Assembly (NCBI RefSeq): GCF_947507565.1
Contig: NC_089175.1
Location: forward strand, 2,221,733-2,285,732
DNA from: Oscarella lobularis
Lineage: Eukaryota > Porifera > Homoscleromorpha > Homosclerophorida > Oscarellidae
Length of the DNA: 64,000 bases
Direction: 5' to 3'
Shown here: positions 32,274 to 44,101 of the stretch, in pieces
How the letters are laid out: the number at the start of each line of letters is the position of its first letter
Numbering within the stretch: the stretch's first letter is position 1
Position numbers and translations under genes: made by a program
The notes under the pieces: model-generated
Databases searched by the model: none
Seen by the model: the letters and a program-made list of their open reading frames with translations, nothing else
What the model was told of the DNA's origin: nothing

Positions 32274-33259
32274 ATGGCTACGGACAAGGAACAACATGAC
32301 GTTGATTTAGACGAGCTCTTAGCCGGTACTGCTGCATCGCAAATGTAGCTAATCACTTCCAAACCGAATTCCTAGAGTCGCTAAAAGATTTCGACAAAAC
32401 TCCCTCTGCATCATCGGCAGCCGAAACGTCGGTGGACGCGACGTCGAAGAAGTCCTCCGACGAGGCCCCCGATCCTCTCGATGAAGCTCTAAGCGCCGAA
32501 GTGGCTCGAAAAGCAGCCGAGGAACTCGATCAGGCGATGAACATGCTCGCCGGCGAAAATCCCGACGTCTTTCGTCGGCTCGAGGAATTCGCGCAAGGAT
32601 TCGAGGCATCGCTCTTGGAAGAAAGGAAAGGCCGAAGGAGAGGAGTCTCCCGTCGCGGGTGCGGCGGGAGCTGAAGCAGGAGGAGGAGGAGGTAGCGTTC
32701 AAGATAAGATGAAGAAAACATTGGAACAAATGCAGAAAGACGCGAAGGACATCAAGGTAAGAATGTATAGGAGTTGGGGCTTAGATCTCATAGCGTTTGG
32801 CTAATATTTGGTCATTTATTTCTCTTCAATTTCTCTTCAAGATTTTTTATACAATAACCGTATGTGTGTTTCTGATCTGACATCTTTTTAGAATGTCGAG
32901 GTTCCTCCTGATAGTCCTGGTAGTCCTGAAGAGATGTTCAAGGCACTTTCAGGCATGGTTCTTGGAAGTGATGCTCCTAGTGAAGGAGCTGATGAAGATG
33001 GCTCAGGAATCATTCCAATGATGCAACAAATGATGAAGAATCTCCTATCAAAAGACGTTCTATATCCAGCCATAAAAGACATCCGTGATAAAGTGAGATA
33101 ATCGATATAGATTTATTTTGAGACGCGCTTTTATAGTATCCTGATTGGTTGAAAGAAAAAGGGGGAGAACTGTCTGAAGATCAACTGAAGAACTACAAGG
33201 AGCAACTTTACATGATGAACAAAGTCTGCGCTGAAAGGCAGATGACGACGAAACCGTGA
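32274..33259 (+). pseudogene. Truncated, decayed tandem copy of PEX19
   Basis: Exon 1 (MATDKEQHDVDLDELLA), its intron, the body of exon 2 and the exon starting NVEVPPDSPGSPEE are all recognisable and very similar to the intact gene at 35154. A 2-nt loss in exon 2 (around 32615) shifts the frame and gives an early stop. A 13-nt loss near 33219 removes part of the YPDWLKE exon, and the last exons with the CaaX end are missing. Introns are retained, so this is a DNA-level duplicate and not a retrocopy. The transposon lies 22 bp upstream of its ATG. Confidence 0.85.
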
Positions 33260-33349
33260 AGAACAGATGATTAAGCTTATTATTAATTAATTAATTAAAT
33301 ATACTTACTTGACATCGGCTTGAAGGTCTGTACGTGAAAGCCAATTATT

Positions 33350-33674
33350 TAAATACCTGCGTTTGTAATCTTTTGACAATATCTAAGAACGACATTACTC
33401 GCAAGAACCGATCGACACCAAGAACGACAGAAAACAATACAATTCTTGAAGCAGAAGTACGTATCTTCTGGACAGTTTTATGTCAGCCCGAAGCCGCCAT
33501 GCATGATTTTGGAAAGCAAATACTATCTTGGCGAGAAACATCTCATAAAACTGTCCAGAAAATACGTGCTTCTGCTTCAGGAATTATATCGGTTTTTTTT
33601 CGTTCTTGGTGTCGTTTTCTTGCGAGCAGTGTCGTTCTTAAATATTGTCAAAAGATTACAAAAGCAGGTATTTA
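33350..33674. mobile_element. Foldback MITE with ~130-bp inverted repeats
   Basis: The ends TAAATACCTGC and GCAGGTATTTA begin arms of about 130 bp that pair well (TTTGTAATCTTTTGACAATAT on the left has its complement on the right) around a loop of about 60 nt at 33484-33544. Terminal TA on both sides may be the target duplication. No coding capacity. Confidence 0.75.
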
Positions 33675-33766
33675 GATCATCCCATGCAAACTAACGATCC
33701 CATCCCAAACTAATTTAATCAGTCCAAACTAAAGCATTTCATACTTTTGGCATATTCCACCCGCCA

Positions 33767-33812
33767 CTCAGTCAGTCAGTCAGTCAGTCAGTCAGTCAGT
33801 CAGTCAGTCAGT
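33767..33812. repeat. Microsatellite (CAGT)n, about 11 units
   Basis: Uninterrupted CAGT repeats. Confidence 0.95.
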
Positions 33813-34258
33813 CCTTCTCTATCGGATTGCGCGAGCCTCAGTTACGGCATGACCGGGCCAAACTGAAACCAACCCGGAAAATCGAACCTGAAGCCACCCA
33901 CCGCAGTGTCAGCCGCCGCCTGGACTTTTATTACAGAGTGAGACCACCAAATGAATGCCAGTGAGTGAAATAAGACTCAGCGGGGGTGTTCCGTGTAGAC
34001 GCTACCATATAGTTCCAAGGAATTTTCACTCGCGATAATCTTACTCATCCCCCGCAGTTTTTTGCTTTTGAGTCTCGCATGCGTATTTCCGTCTGCAGTT
34101 TGCCTTGTCACGTCACGTCGATTCCGCTTGCTCTCTCTGTATTGAAATGAAAAGAAAACACTGACAAGCAAAAAGCTAAAAGGACTCATATAAAAGTTCT
34201 GCAACGTCCACAACCAACCAGCCAGCCAGCCGCTCCCGGAAAAACGAAAAGACAATGT

Positions 34259-34600
34259 CTACTTGCGGCCACACAGTGATTCGTATTTCGACTTGATTGC
34301 CCGTCGGTTTACTTTAAACTCCTCAAACCATGCTAAAAGCTGGCCTACTGTAGGCGATTCTGCTTTGTTCCACAATTTCAACACTTCGATTGTGCGAGCC
34401 ACGTTGTGACCGAAGTGTTCGCGAATGTATTGAAGATCGTCTGAGCTGATAAAACAGGCACCGAGATTTTCCCATAATGATCCATTGACGAGAGCGCATG
34501 CTCTGATCAGCTGATGGGATACCAGAGCATCATCAGCGGGAAAAGAATCTAAAATACAATTATACTTAATTAATTAACTATAAGAGAAAAGGTCGAAAAC
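34259..34600 (-). CDS. Death-fold domain protein (5' end uncertain)
   Basis: The last exon (34259-34548) reads a good death-domain pattern: GSLWENLGACF, SSDDLQYIREHFG, ARTIEVLKLWNKAE and SPTVGQLLAWFEEF, then a few basic residues and a stop (CGRK). Trp, Leu and the TVGxLLxxF helix match death domains of PIDD/MyD88-type proteins. A 65-nt intron (GTTCTC...TTTTAG) joins it in phase 1 to an upstream segment ending MNWLY, and a Met there gives one possible start. Upstream sequence is Arg/Ser-rich and I cannot fix the true 5' end. Likely an adaptor in apoptosis or innate immune signalling. Sits between the two PEX19 copies. Confidence 0.5.
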
Positions 34601-35153
34601 AGAGATGAGAACTGTATAGCCAGTTCATCTGATCGAACCCGGGCGGCCTTCTTCCAATCCTCCTGGCTTGCGAACTTGAGTCCGGGCCTCGGCATGACCC
34701 TCTCGAGCCGGAGCGGCATCCTTCAAGTTTCGAGTCTGAGATGCCACTATATGAGCGCGGTTGCTTTCTCCACAACTCCGGGTGAAAGAAAGACGCGATA
34801 CTTGATCGCCTGCTTCACTAAAACGGATGGCTTGGCGTCACTTACTATTTACAGGTGTACTGTTTATAGCTTCCAAAACAACTGCTATGGAGGGTACCGC
34901 AAGCAGAGCATCTGGCTGACATTAGGCTGCAACCGAACTGAAGACCTACCACGTGATGCTTTGGCCCAAAACAACGGTTATGTCATCTATTAGAGAAGCG
35001 CGAATCGGTCCGTTCGCTTGATATTTACGACAAGTGTCTCTTCGAAATTGTTACGACCCTCGATCCCGGGGCTCGTATCAATTTTTTTAACTAAACAATA
35101 ATTATGCGATGAAGCTGCGCAAAAGTACGCAGTAGGTGCGTGCGTAGTTAAAA
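34601..35153. other. Spacer upstream of PEX19
   Basis: A plus-strand open frame at about 34640-34993 is rich in Cys but has no start or family support, so I do not call it. The PEX19 promoter, with the sequence matching the empty transposon site (35121-35140), lies at the right end. Confidence 0.4.
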
Positions 35154-36408
35154 ATGGCTTCGGATAAGGAACACGATGACGTTGATTTAGACGAGCTCTT
35201 AGCGGGTACCGTGTATTGCACACAAACCTAACCTTTTCACTTTTTACCGAATTTCTAGAGTCGCTAAAAGATTTCGACAAAACTCCCTCTGCATCATCGG
35301 CAGCCGAAACGTCGGTGGACGCGACGTCGACGAAGTCCTCCGACGAGGCCCCCGATCCCCTCGACGAAGCTCTAAGCGCCGAAGTGGCTCGCAAAGCAGC
35401 CGAGGAACTCGATCAGGCGATGAACATGCTAGCCGGCGAAAATCCCGACGTCTTTCGTCGGCTCGAAGAATTCGCGCAAGGATTCGAGGCGTCGCTCTTG
35501 GAACAGAAAGGAAAGTCCGAAGGAGAGGAGTCTCCCGTCGCGGGTGCAGCGGGAGCTGAAGGAGGAGGAGAAGGAGGAGGAAGCGTTCAAGATAAGATGA
35601 AGAAAACATTGGAACAAATGCAGAAAGACGCAAAGGACATCAAAGTGAGAATGTATAGGAGTTGGGGCTTGCGTTTGGCTAATAGTTGGTCATTTATTTC
35701 TCTTCCATTTGTCTTCAAGATTTTTTATACAATAACCGTATGTGTGTTTCTAATATGATATCTTTTTAGAATGCCGAGGTTCCTCCTGATAGTCCTGGAA
35801 GTCCTGAAGAGATGTTCAAGGCACTTTCGGGCATGGTTCTCGGAAGTGATGCTCCTAGTGAAGGAGCTGATGAAGATGGCTCGGGAATCATTCCAATGAT
35901 GCAACAAATGATGAAGAATCTGCTATCAAAAGACGTTCTATATCCAGCCATAAAAGACATCCGTGATAAAGTGAGATAATCGATATAGATTATTTTATTT
36001 TGAGACGCGTTTTTATAGTATCCTGATTGGTTGAAAGAAAAGGGGGGAGAACTGCCTGAAGATCAACTGAAGAACTACAAGGAGCAACTCAACGTAATGA
36101 ACAAAGTCTGCGCTGAATTCGAAAGCGAAAAGGCAGATGACGACGAAACCGTGAAGAACAGACGATTCAACGAAATAGTGCAATTAATGCAAAAAGTATA
36201 AAATTCACACAACAAGAGATAGGTAATTGAAACTCGTTTCTATAGATGCAGGAGTATGGACACCCTCCTTCAGATCTCATAGGAGGAGAGGTAAATACAT
36301 CAATAATTAATTAGACAAATTTTTAATTTTTTTGCCTAGGTTCCAGGCTTGGACTTTGATCCAACGAAACTACCCGGTCTAGACGGCGGAAAGTGCGCCA
36401 TAATGTAA
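35154..36408 (+). CDS. PEX19: Peroxin-19, peroxisomal membrane protein chaperone
   Basis: About six exons from ATG 35154 to TAA at 36406. Blocks: MASDKEHDDVDLDELLA, SLKDFDKTPS, DPLDEALSAEVARKAAEEL, GENPDVFRRLEEFAQGFEAS, the PEX-protein binding region GSGIIPMMQQMMKNLLSKDV, YPAIKDIRDK, YPDWLKEKGGELPEDQ, EYGHPPSDLIGGE, and LPGLDGGKCAIM. The last four residues form a CaaX farnesylation motif (CAIM). Role: cytosolic chaperone and receptor that delivers membrane proteins to peroxisomes together with PEX3. The stop lies only 72 bp before the PPOX start. Confidence 0.95.
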
Positions 36409-36480
36409 TGCGTTTTTCTATTTCTACGCACTACAGTACTTTTTGCGCAAATCTACTCGCAGTCTACGTCGTTCTGCGCA

Positions 36481-38343
36481 ATGGAAGCACCGTCTCGCGT
36501 CGCCGTACTTGGCGGCGGCATATCGGGTCTCGTCGCTGCTTGGCGACTCAGCGCTCGTCTCGACCCGCGTCAAATTGTCGTCCTAGAGGCGTCCGATCGT
36601 CTCGGCGGCTGGATCGACACGACGCGGCCCGACGACGGCGCCGTCTTCGAGCACGGACCGCGCGGCATTCGGCTCGCCGGTCGCGGCGGCAAAGTCGCTC
36701 TGTGTCTCGTCGAAGAGCTCGGTCTCGCGAATTCTCTGCTTCCGGTGGCGCGCGCTAACGCCGCGGCGCGCACTCGTCTCATCTACGCAAACGGCGGGAT
36801 ACACCGACTTCCGTCGAGCATCGGGGGCGCACTCAAAACGCCGGCTTTTTTATCCGAACCCCTTTGGAAGCCCCTCGTGCGCGAGTCGACGTCAAACAGA
36901 AGGGATATCGTAGGGGGCGGGGACGTTAGCGTACACGAATTTTTTCGCAACGGATTCGGTTTAGAAGTGAGCCCTGCATATATTAGAGAGCTATTCTTTG
37001 ATTTTCTATTTAGGTAGCAGATATGTTAGTCGATCCGCTGTGTCGGGGAATTTTCGCTAGTAGTCCGAAGTCGCTTAGCGCGCGCGGCTGCTTTCCCGCT
37101 CTTTGGGAATACGTGCGACAAAAGGGGTCTATTATTCGAGGGGCGTTACTCACAAAACAAGGTGGGGAAGCTTGATTGAAATTATATATGTATTTATATG
37201 CGTGGGCGTGGTTCTTAGATAGGTCTAATTGGCCCGATTGTGATCTCGTTAGACGAGCGTCAGCTGAGAAGTGGCAGGTTCAGTGGACGTTGAAAAATGG
37301 GCTTGAGATGCTTCCTAATCGACTTGGTGAACTCTTGCGTGGGCGTGGCGTAGACATACGTCTGGGAGTGCCTTGCACAAAGCTTGAGTTTAGCGAAAAT
37401 AAAAGAGTCAAAGTAGGAGACATAGAATGTGAGAAAATATAGTTGTAGAAGGGCTAAATAGATTGATACGCAAGATGGCAATAGTCTGATGGTAGATCAA
37501 ATTATCAGTGCCATTCCTTCTCGTTGTAAGAAAGACATTCTAAAATAATATGTCAATGGTTAGGTATCATTGTCTTTAGCACTTGCTTCTCTGTTGGCTT
37601 CTGAGCATAATTCACTGCGTGAGAAATTGAGTCTCTCGCAGGCTGTTACAGTTGGGGTTGTCAGCATTGAATTTTCCGGCCACGTTTTGCCATTTGAGGT
37701 GCTGGGTTGAAGGGTGCTAAATATATTTTTTATTTATTTCTATGTATGTGAAAGGGGTTTGGGTATCTCGTGCCGTCCAATCAACCGCCTAAGATTCTTG
37801 GAGTCATATTTGATTCTTGCGGTTTTCCGGATCAGGATCGAAAAGACGACAAAGCTTCCACACGACTAACGGTAGCATTTGAATATCATATTTATACCTG
37901 CGTGGACGAAACTTTTAGGTTATGCTTGGAGGCGAGTGGTTCGATGAATTGTTTGGAGGAAAGGATGAGAGCTATATAACCAGCATTGCCCTAGAAACGC
38001 TTGCCGAACACTTGGGCATCAAAGCAGAGCCAAACAGAGTCATAACAAAAATACAAAGAGTTAGACGACGCAATACAAAATCTGCACAGTTCAAATTATT
38101 TTCTGCAGAATTGTCTTCCTCAGTATCCTGTAGGTCATGTGGATACATTAGGTAAAAATGCAAATGAAAATTTTTATCTGATATTTTTCACTATCGCTAG
38201 ACGAAATTTGGACGTATATTGATCAAAAGAAGCTTCCGCTAACATTGACCGGTCTGTCATATAAAGGAGTCGGACTTGTCGATTGCATTGTAAATGCCGG
38301 CGAAGCAGCAGAAACGGTAGCAAAGAAAATTAACGCACGTTAA
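36481..38343 (+). CDS. PPOX: Protoporphyrinogen oxidase
   Basis: A multi-exon gene. The N-terminus carries the FAD-binding dinucleotide fold (RVAVLGGGISGLVAAWRLS, then VVLEASDRLGGWI), and EHGPRGIRL is the conserved FAD/substrate motif of the family. Later blocks include VADMLVDPLCRGIFASSPKSLSARGC (first 20 residues or fewer are diagnostic), LGYLVPS-type sequence in the exon near 37760, and a C-terminal exon with GLSYKGVGLVDCIVNAGEAA. Role: oxidises protoporphyrinogen IX to protoporphyrin IX on the outer face of the inner mitochondrial membrane, the penultimate step of haem synthesis. The ORF stops before 38343. Confidence 0.9.
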
Positions 38344-38517
38344 AATGCGGAAGTTTTAGTTACCTCAACAATCGCCTCTTTTATAATCACTTAGTGCACA
38401 CGTGCTAAGCGAGGGGCGTGCCTAGCTGACTGCTTCCTCTCCTTGACGTCATCGTGGAAACGCACGAGCCAATCGCACACGAGACGTCGAGTCACGCCAC
38501 CGAAGTCAGCTTGGGCT

Positions 38518-39593
38518 ATGGATTTGGTTCTCGCTGCGGCAGACAGGCACTTTCTCACTCCGTACGTCTACCCGACGAGCGTGCCCGAGGAGAACGTCGT
38601 CCGACAGGCTCTCAGCCTCATCGTTATCACGATCGTCGGCGGCTACTTCCTGTATTTCTCATTTGCTAGCTTGAGCTACGCGTTCATTTTCGACAAGAAC
38701 GTGCTGAAGCATCCGCAAATACTGAAGAATCAAGTGAGGAAGGAAATCATCTACACGTCGTGGGCTGCGCCCTTCATGTCCGTTCCTACGGCGTTGCTCT
38801 TCCTTCTCGAGGTACAGTACTGATTGATTAATTGACTTCGTAGTCGCTGACGTCATGTGTCATAAAAAATTATTAAATAGCCATTAGGTTCCAAGAAGGA
38901 ATGCAGGAATGGCATTACCTTATTTAATTATACAAAAAGTACAGTTATTTCGGACATACTATACATAATACATAGTATCAATTAAATAAGAGACAGATTG
39001 ACACATGTATTTCTATTTATTAGGTTCGTGGCTACACAAAGCTTTATGATAACATCGAAGGCACGTGGGGATGGTCTTATGTAATTCTGAGTATGCTCGG
39101 CTTTCTCTTTTTCAACGACATGGCCATCTATTGGATCCATCGCGGCCTTCATCATCCGCTACTTTATAAGCGTCTTCACAAGCCCCATCATCAATGGAAA
39201 GTGCCCACTCCTTTCGCAAGCCACGCCTTTCATCCCATTGACGGTTTTCTGCAGAGCTGTCCGTATCATATTTATCCGCTTCTCTTTCCTCTTCATAAGG
39301 TCGTCTATCTGAGTCTGTTTGTTATTGTTAATATTTGGACGATATCGATTCACGATGCCGACTATCGAGTGCCGAAAATACTTCGACCTTATGTCAATGG
39401 CTCGGCTCATCACTCGGATCACCACACGTTTTTTAACTGCAACTATGGGCAATACTTTACGTTGTGGGATCGCATTGGTGGCTCGTTTCGATCACCGACT
39501 GGATTTGAGGGAAAATCGCCGAAAGATGAAGTCTATGCAGCAATGAGACAGAAGACTGGAGATAGGAACACGGATAAAATGAAAGGCATGTAA
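38518..39593 (+). CDS. SC5D: Lathosterol oxidase (sterol C5-desaturase)
   Basis: Two exons (38518-38811 and 39024-39593), 287 residues. The start MDLVLAAADRHFLTPYVYP matches the N-terminus of vertebrate SC5D, which decides against the in-frame Met at 38443. The three histidine boxes of the fatty-acid hydroxylase family are present: HRGLHH, HKPHHQWK and SAHHSDHH. FHPIDGFLQSCPYHIYP and GQYFTLWDRIGGSFR are family hallmarks. There are four or so membrane helices. Role: introduces the C5-C6 double bond in sterol synthesis in the ER. Its presence argues for de novo sterol synthesis in this animal. Confidence 0.95.
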
Positions 39594-39782
39594 TTTTGTA
39601 AGTGTCACGTGTGTTGTACTGTACGTTTTTGGATACCCGTACAATGCGTCATCTAATGGAAGAAAAAGAAATGCGTCACCACGTGTGTAATGACTGTAAG
39701 ACACTCCCACGTCCATATAAGGGAGTCGGTGCATGCTCTCCTCTCGTGACAGTGCAACTACCGACCATAGTTGCGACCGCGT

Positions 39783-40844
39783 ATGGAAGCGTCGAGTAGC
39801 CGCACGCTCTCGAATCGAGCGCTCAGCGCTCTCGAACCGTCTCACACGACCGACGCCGATCGCGTCGAACGTCTCGATCTCACTCGAAACCATTTCGACG
39901 TACTACCGAAGGAAATCGCCGCATTTCGCTTCCTTCGTCACCTCGACGTGTCGCGCAACGCGATTCGCGTTTTCGACGACGCAATCGTGCAGCTGGGCGT
40001 CCTTCGGACGCTCGACGCGCGTGAAAATCGCCTCGATTCGCTGCCGAACGATTTCGAACGACTCGTCGCGCTCGAGGAGCTCAATCTGAGCGGAAATCGA
40101 TTCGACGCGTTTCCGCGACAGCTTTTCGCCATGCCGAACGTGCGCGATCTACAACTGGGCGGAAATGAAATCGAAATCGTCCCGAAAGAAATCGGAGAAA
40201 TGATAGGGTGAGAATGCGTTGCGTATTTTTGCGCAACTTTACGCAATTTTTCTCTACGCAGCTTGAGACATTTGTATCTGGGCGGAAATCGGCTCACGGC
40301 ACTTCCTCCCAGTCTCAGTCAACTTCTCAACTTGGAAACGTTGCACGTGAACAAAAATCGAATCGAAGCGCTTCCTCCCGAACTCAAATTGCTTTCGAAA
40401 CTCGAAACGCTTAGTCTCCATGACAACCGATTGGAATCTCTTCCCGCCGGCTTCCTCAGTTTTGTCAAATTACGAAACATCAGTTTGAGAGATAATCCCC
40501 TATGCTCTCGTTTCGTGCGCGACCACGCCTTCGAAGTCCCTTCGCTATTAGAGCTAGCCGGTCGAGCCGTGAAGCATTATAATATGGGCTATGGTCCCCG
40601 TGATATTCCAAGAACGCTGGTGACGTACTTGGACAGTGCAAAGTGCTGTGACAATCCCAAGTGTCGGGGCGTCTATTTCAGCTCCCACGTGCGGCATGTC
40701 AAATTTGTGGACTTCTGCGGGAAGTACAGTCTGCCTTTGATGCACTTTTTGTGCAGCGAGTGCTTGAACGAATCCAGTGGCAGTAGTGGAAGTGAGGATG
40801 AAGAGGAAGAGGCAAAGAAACTGAAGAAAGTTCTACTAGGATAG
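39783..40844 (+). CDS. LRRC58: Leucine-rich repeat protein LRRC58
   Basis: Two exons split at about 40207/40261 (phase 2). About nine leucine-rich repeats run from residue 25 to ~240 (for example LDLTRNHFDVLPKEI, LNLSGNRFDAFP, LYLGGNRLTALPPSL, LSLHDNRLESLPAGF). They are followed by the family-specific cysteine region: RTLVTYLDSAKCCDNPKC, GVYFSSHVRHVKFVDFCG, YSLPLMHFLCSECL. It ends in an acidic stretch and KKVLLG, which matches the C-terminus of vertebrate LRRC58. In vertebrates it is reported as a substrate receptor for ubiquitin ligation linked to cysteine metabolism; I rely on memory for that role. Confidence 0.93.
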
Positions 40845-41147
40845 GAAAAAAAGAACTTACTAAAATAGGGGGGAAGAAAACTAGAGTCCCTAATATAAAC
40901 AAAAGGAGTCCTGGTGCTTTAAAAATTTTTATAGGTGTCATACCTAATAGATATTTATTTATTTATTGATACTTCATAGAATCGTTTGTCCGTACGTAGC
41001 GTGACCTCGTAACCTGCTGTCGCGTTGGTTTTATTGGTACTGTAATGAATTAAAGAGGTACATGTATACAAGTGCGGCACGTGCTCGTGCGAAGAGTGCG
41101 AAGCGAAGAGTAGTGCGAAGTCTTCGTAGCGTACGCTACCATCCAAA

Positions 41148-44101
41148 ATGGCTGACGACGAAGAAGAATCGGAACTGATAACTCTGCTTTCGACGAGTCT
41201 AAAAGGTATCTGGCTTTGTGAACGTGGTTTTTTAACCGATTGGTTGCAGAGAAGTGGCTTCGCGATCCCGATTTCCTCGTCTACGTGAACGATCTGTGCG
41301 CAATGGGAATCGAGCGACTAGGCAAGAGGCAACGAAGCACCTCTCGTTGATATTTACGGTTCGTACAGCTCTAGAACCCAATCGACTCGCCGAAGAACGC
41401 CATCAGATCCTCGAACGAACGCAGGATCTCGCATTCGAGAATTACAAGACGTTCGTCGAAACGGCGGAATGCTCGCGCGAGATTTATCAAGATGTAGCCC
41501 AATGATAATTCTAATAATAATAAAAACGCGGTAACGCGTTCGTTTACTCGCGCGCTCTAGTTCAATTGCGCTGAAGGCGCCGTCGAAAAGTTGCTGGATC
41601 AACTTCCGGAATTCCGCGCCAAGTGCGGGGAATTCGAAAAGAAAGCGCAAGAAATTGCCTCGAGGTAGGCATGGGGTGACCACCTGAGAGGGAAATTAGG
41701 TTTCGTTGAGATATTCTTATTGAATTAGCTCCACAAAGAGTCTGTTGCAATTTTATTGTGTAGGCGTAAACTAAACACGGCTCTTCTGGCGAGGCACACC
41801 CATCTGCTGGAGATATTGGAGATACCGCAGGTGAGAAAGAAAAAAAGACGAGTGTTGCGAATTTATGTAATGGCCGGCGCGCGCGCTTTAGTTAATGGAC
41901 ACGTGCGTGAGGAATGCGTACTACGAAGAGGCATTGGAATTGTCGGCTCACGTGCGTCAGCTTGAACGAAAACATAGCGGAATCGCTATTATGCAAGTGA
42001 GTGGTGTAATGTCTAAATAAGGCCTGCCCGTCAACCCACGCACTCGCCTGACCCAATCCAGTCAGTCATTTCATTCACGAAGAAAAAGCGCGGGACTTGT
42101 TCTGCGCGCGCTCTCCCTTACCGTTCTTTGTGACTGAGTTATCTCCGCGCGCGCGCGCGCGGGGGCGGACTCCCCAACTGATTTCATTCATGGCGCACTG
42201 ACTGATTGCGGGCGCGGCGGCATCCCTGACTGAATGCCGCATTAGTATTCGTTTATTGACTGGCAATCCGCGCACGTTGGCGGGGCGCGGCGCTTTTTTA
42301 TTCCCCGCGCACGATGCACAACGTTCAACGCTTGCCAGCTGTCCAAGTTGATTTAGATACATTAGTCTAGACGGCGCATTTAGATGTGCCCGCGCTCGCG
42401 AAGACGGAGAAATGCTCGCCTACGCTCCGTCTAAATACACGCATTTGACCGACTTCCTCGTGACTTGTTTTCTTCGGGTGGTCTGTGAGAAAATTAATGG
42501 TCTCCGCTCTCCTTCGGGAAACCCCGCAGGGTATTGTGTCCGATGTCAAACGATCGGTGCAGCTCATGCTCACGCAGCTGCTTCAGCAATTGCGCGCCAA
42601 TATCCAATTGCCTCAGTGTCTCAAGGTAATTGGCTACCTGAGGCGATTGGACGCCTTTAGCGAGGCTGAATTGCGCATAAAGTTTCTGCAAGTACAAACA
42701 AACTCTGCATACATTGGCGGCCAGTTCTAGTTGGCATTCATAGGCTCGCGATGCGTGGTTTCAAGGTGTTCTTAGCAAAATTCCGATTGATGACGGTAGG
42801 CACGCGCTGCTAGCGCACTTTACACGTCTAACCGGTTTTTTTTCCGTTTTCAGCCTATCAACACGCGAGCAAAACGATGGAAGTGAGTCGCGTGCATCTT
42901 TTCGACATCATAACGCAGTATCGCGCGATTTTCTCCGACGACGAACACGCGTCGCTGACGAGACATGCGCAGAGCGACGGCAATTTGGCGGGCATATTTC
43001 ACAGCTGGGTCATACGAAAAGTGAGCGCGCCTACCCGATGAAATCACGACGAAACAATGTCCGCGCTCTTTTCGTGTGAACAGGTGACCTCATTTCTAAG
43101 AACCCTTGAATGGGATCTTGACCGCGGCGTGGGAGGAAGGTTGGACTCCCTACTGGGCCAGTGCATGTACTTCGGTTTATCGCTGGGGCGCGTCGGCGCC
43201 GACTTTCGCTCCCTCGCCGCGCCTCTGTTCCAGAACGCCGCTCTGGAAGCGTTCGAAACAGCTATAGAGACGGCGCAAGAAAAGTAAATATAGAACCAGT
43301 CAGAAAGCCGGTAAAGAGATGTTTCGCCTCTAGATTCGTAGCCACGATGAAACGATACACGCTAACGTCCGTCCCGGGTCTCCTAAGCACGCCGTCGTCA
43401 TCAAACTCCCTTCCCCTCTCCCCACCCCACTCAATCCTAAATCACCCTCCCTTAGCTCGAATAACGAACGCAATTCTCACCGCTCTCAACGATTTGCGAG
43501 CATGCGCGCCAATCTCGATCGCTCTCGCCGTCGTGAGACGAATCGACTCGGCGCTCCGAAGCGTCGTCGCCTCCGTAGCCGAGTACAGTAGGTAGGGATC
43601 GAATGACACGCGACGCGCACGTCCAAACGCTATCTATAGACATCGCGTATATATAGATCGCAAGGAAATGCCTTAGATGCCGAAGAGAAGCGGCTACTTC
43701 GCGACATGTGTTTATGCGTTGCCAACGATTTTCTACCGTTTGTATCCCGTTGCGTCGAGACGATATATCCGCGCGAACGTCTTCTCGCTCACCTCGGTCG
43801 CAAATCCTCTCGAACGAAGCAATTTTCCCCGAACAATGTCAGCAGATCCGAATCCCCGACGACGGTTGCGATCGAAGTCGAGGAGCTGCTGAATCCGCTA
43901 GCGGACCTCCTCGTGGACGCCAGCCCTTCCGGATTGCTTCCGGGTGAAAACGTGTCGACGTCGGTAGCCGCGGCCGGCGGCAGTGGCAGTAAAAGCGAAG
44001 TGGAGGAAAGAGTTCTGACCGCAGACTACGTAACATCGGGACCGCTAGCTGACCTAGACTCTGAACTGGAAGGTGGACAAGGTGGTGGCGGGAACGAATG
44101 A
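41148..44101 (+). CDS. COG8: Conserved oligomeric Golgi complex subunit 8
   Basis: About nine exons from ATG 41148 (MADDEEESE) to the stop at 44101. Diagnostic blocks in order: [149 protein letters not shown] and LLSTPSS-type sequence before [17 protein letters not shown]. All match COG8. Most introns are about 60-80 nt, but the one at about 41998-42530 is ~530 nt and may hold a small insertion (CAGT-rich with mirrored GC-rich parts). Role: lobe B of the COG tethering complex for retrograde transport within the Golgi. Confidence 0.93.

Noticed and set aside
34640-34993. Plus-strand Cys-containing frame upstream of PEX19
   Set aside because: No credible start, overlaps the 5' part of the death-domain gene on the other strand, no recognised motif.
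34990-35633. Minus-strand frames across PEX19
   Set aside because: Shadow frames of the GC-rich PEX19 exon; the same shadows appear at the decayed copy.
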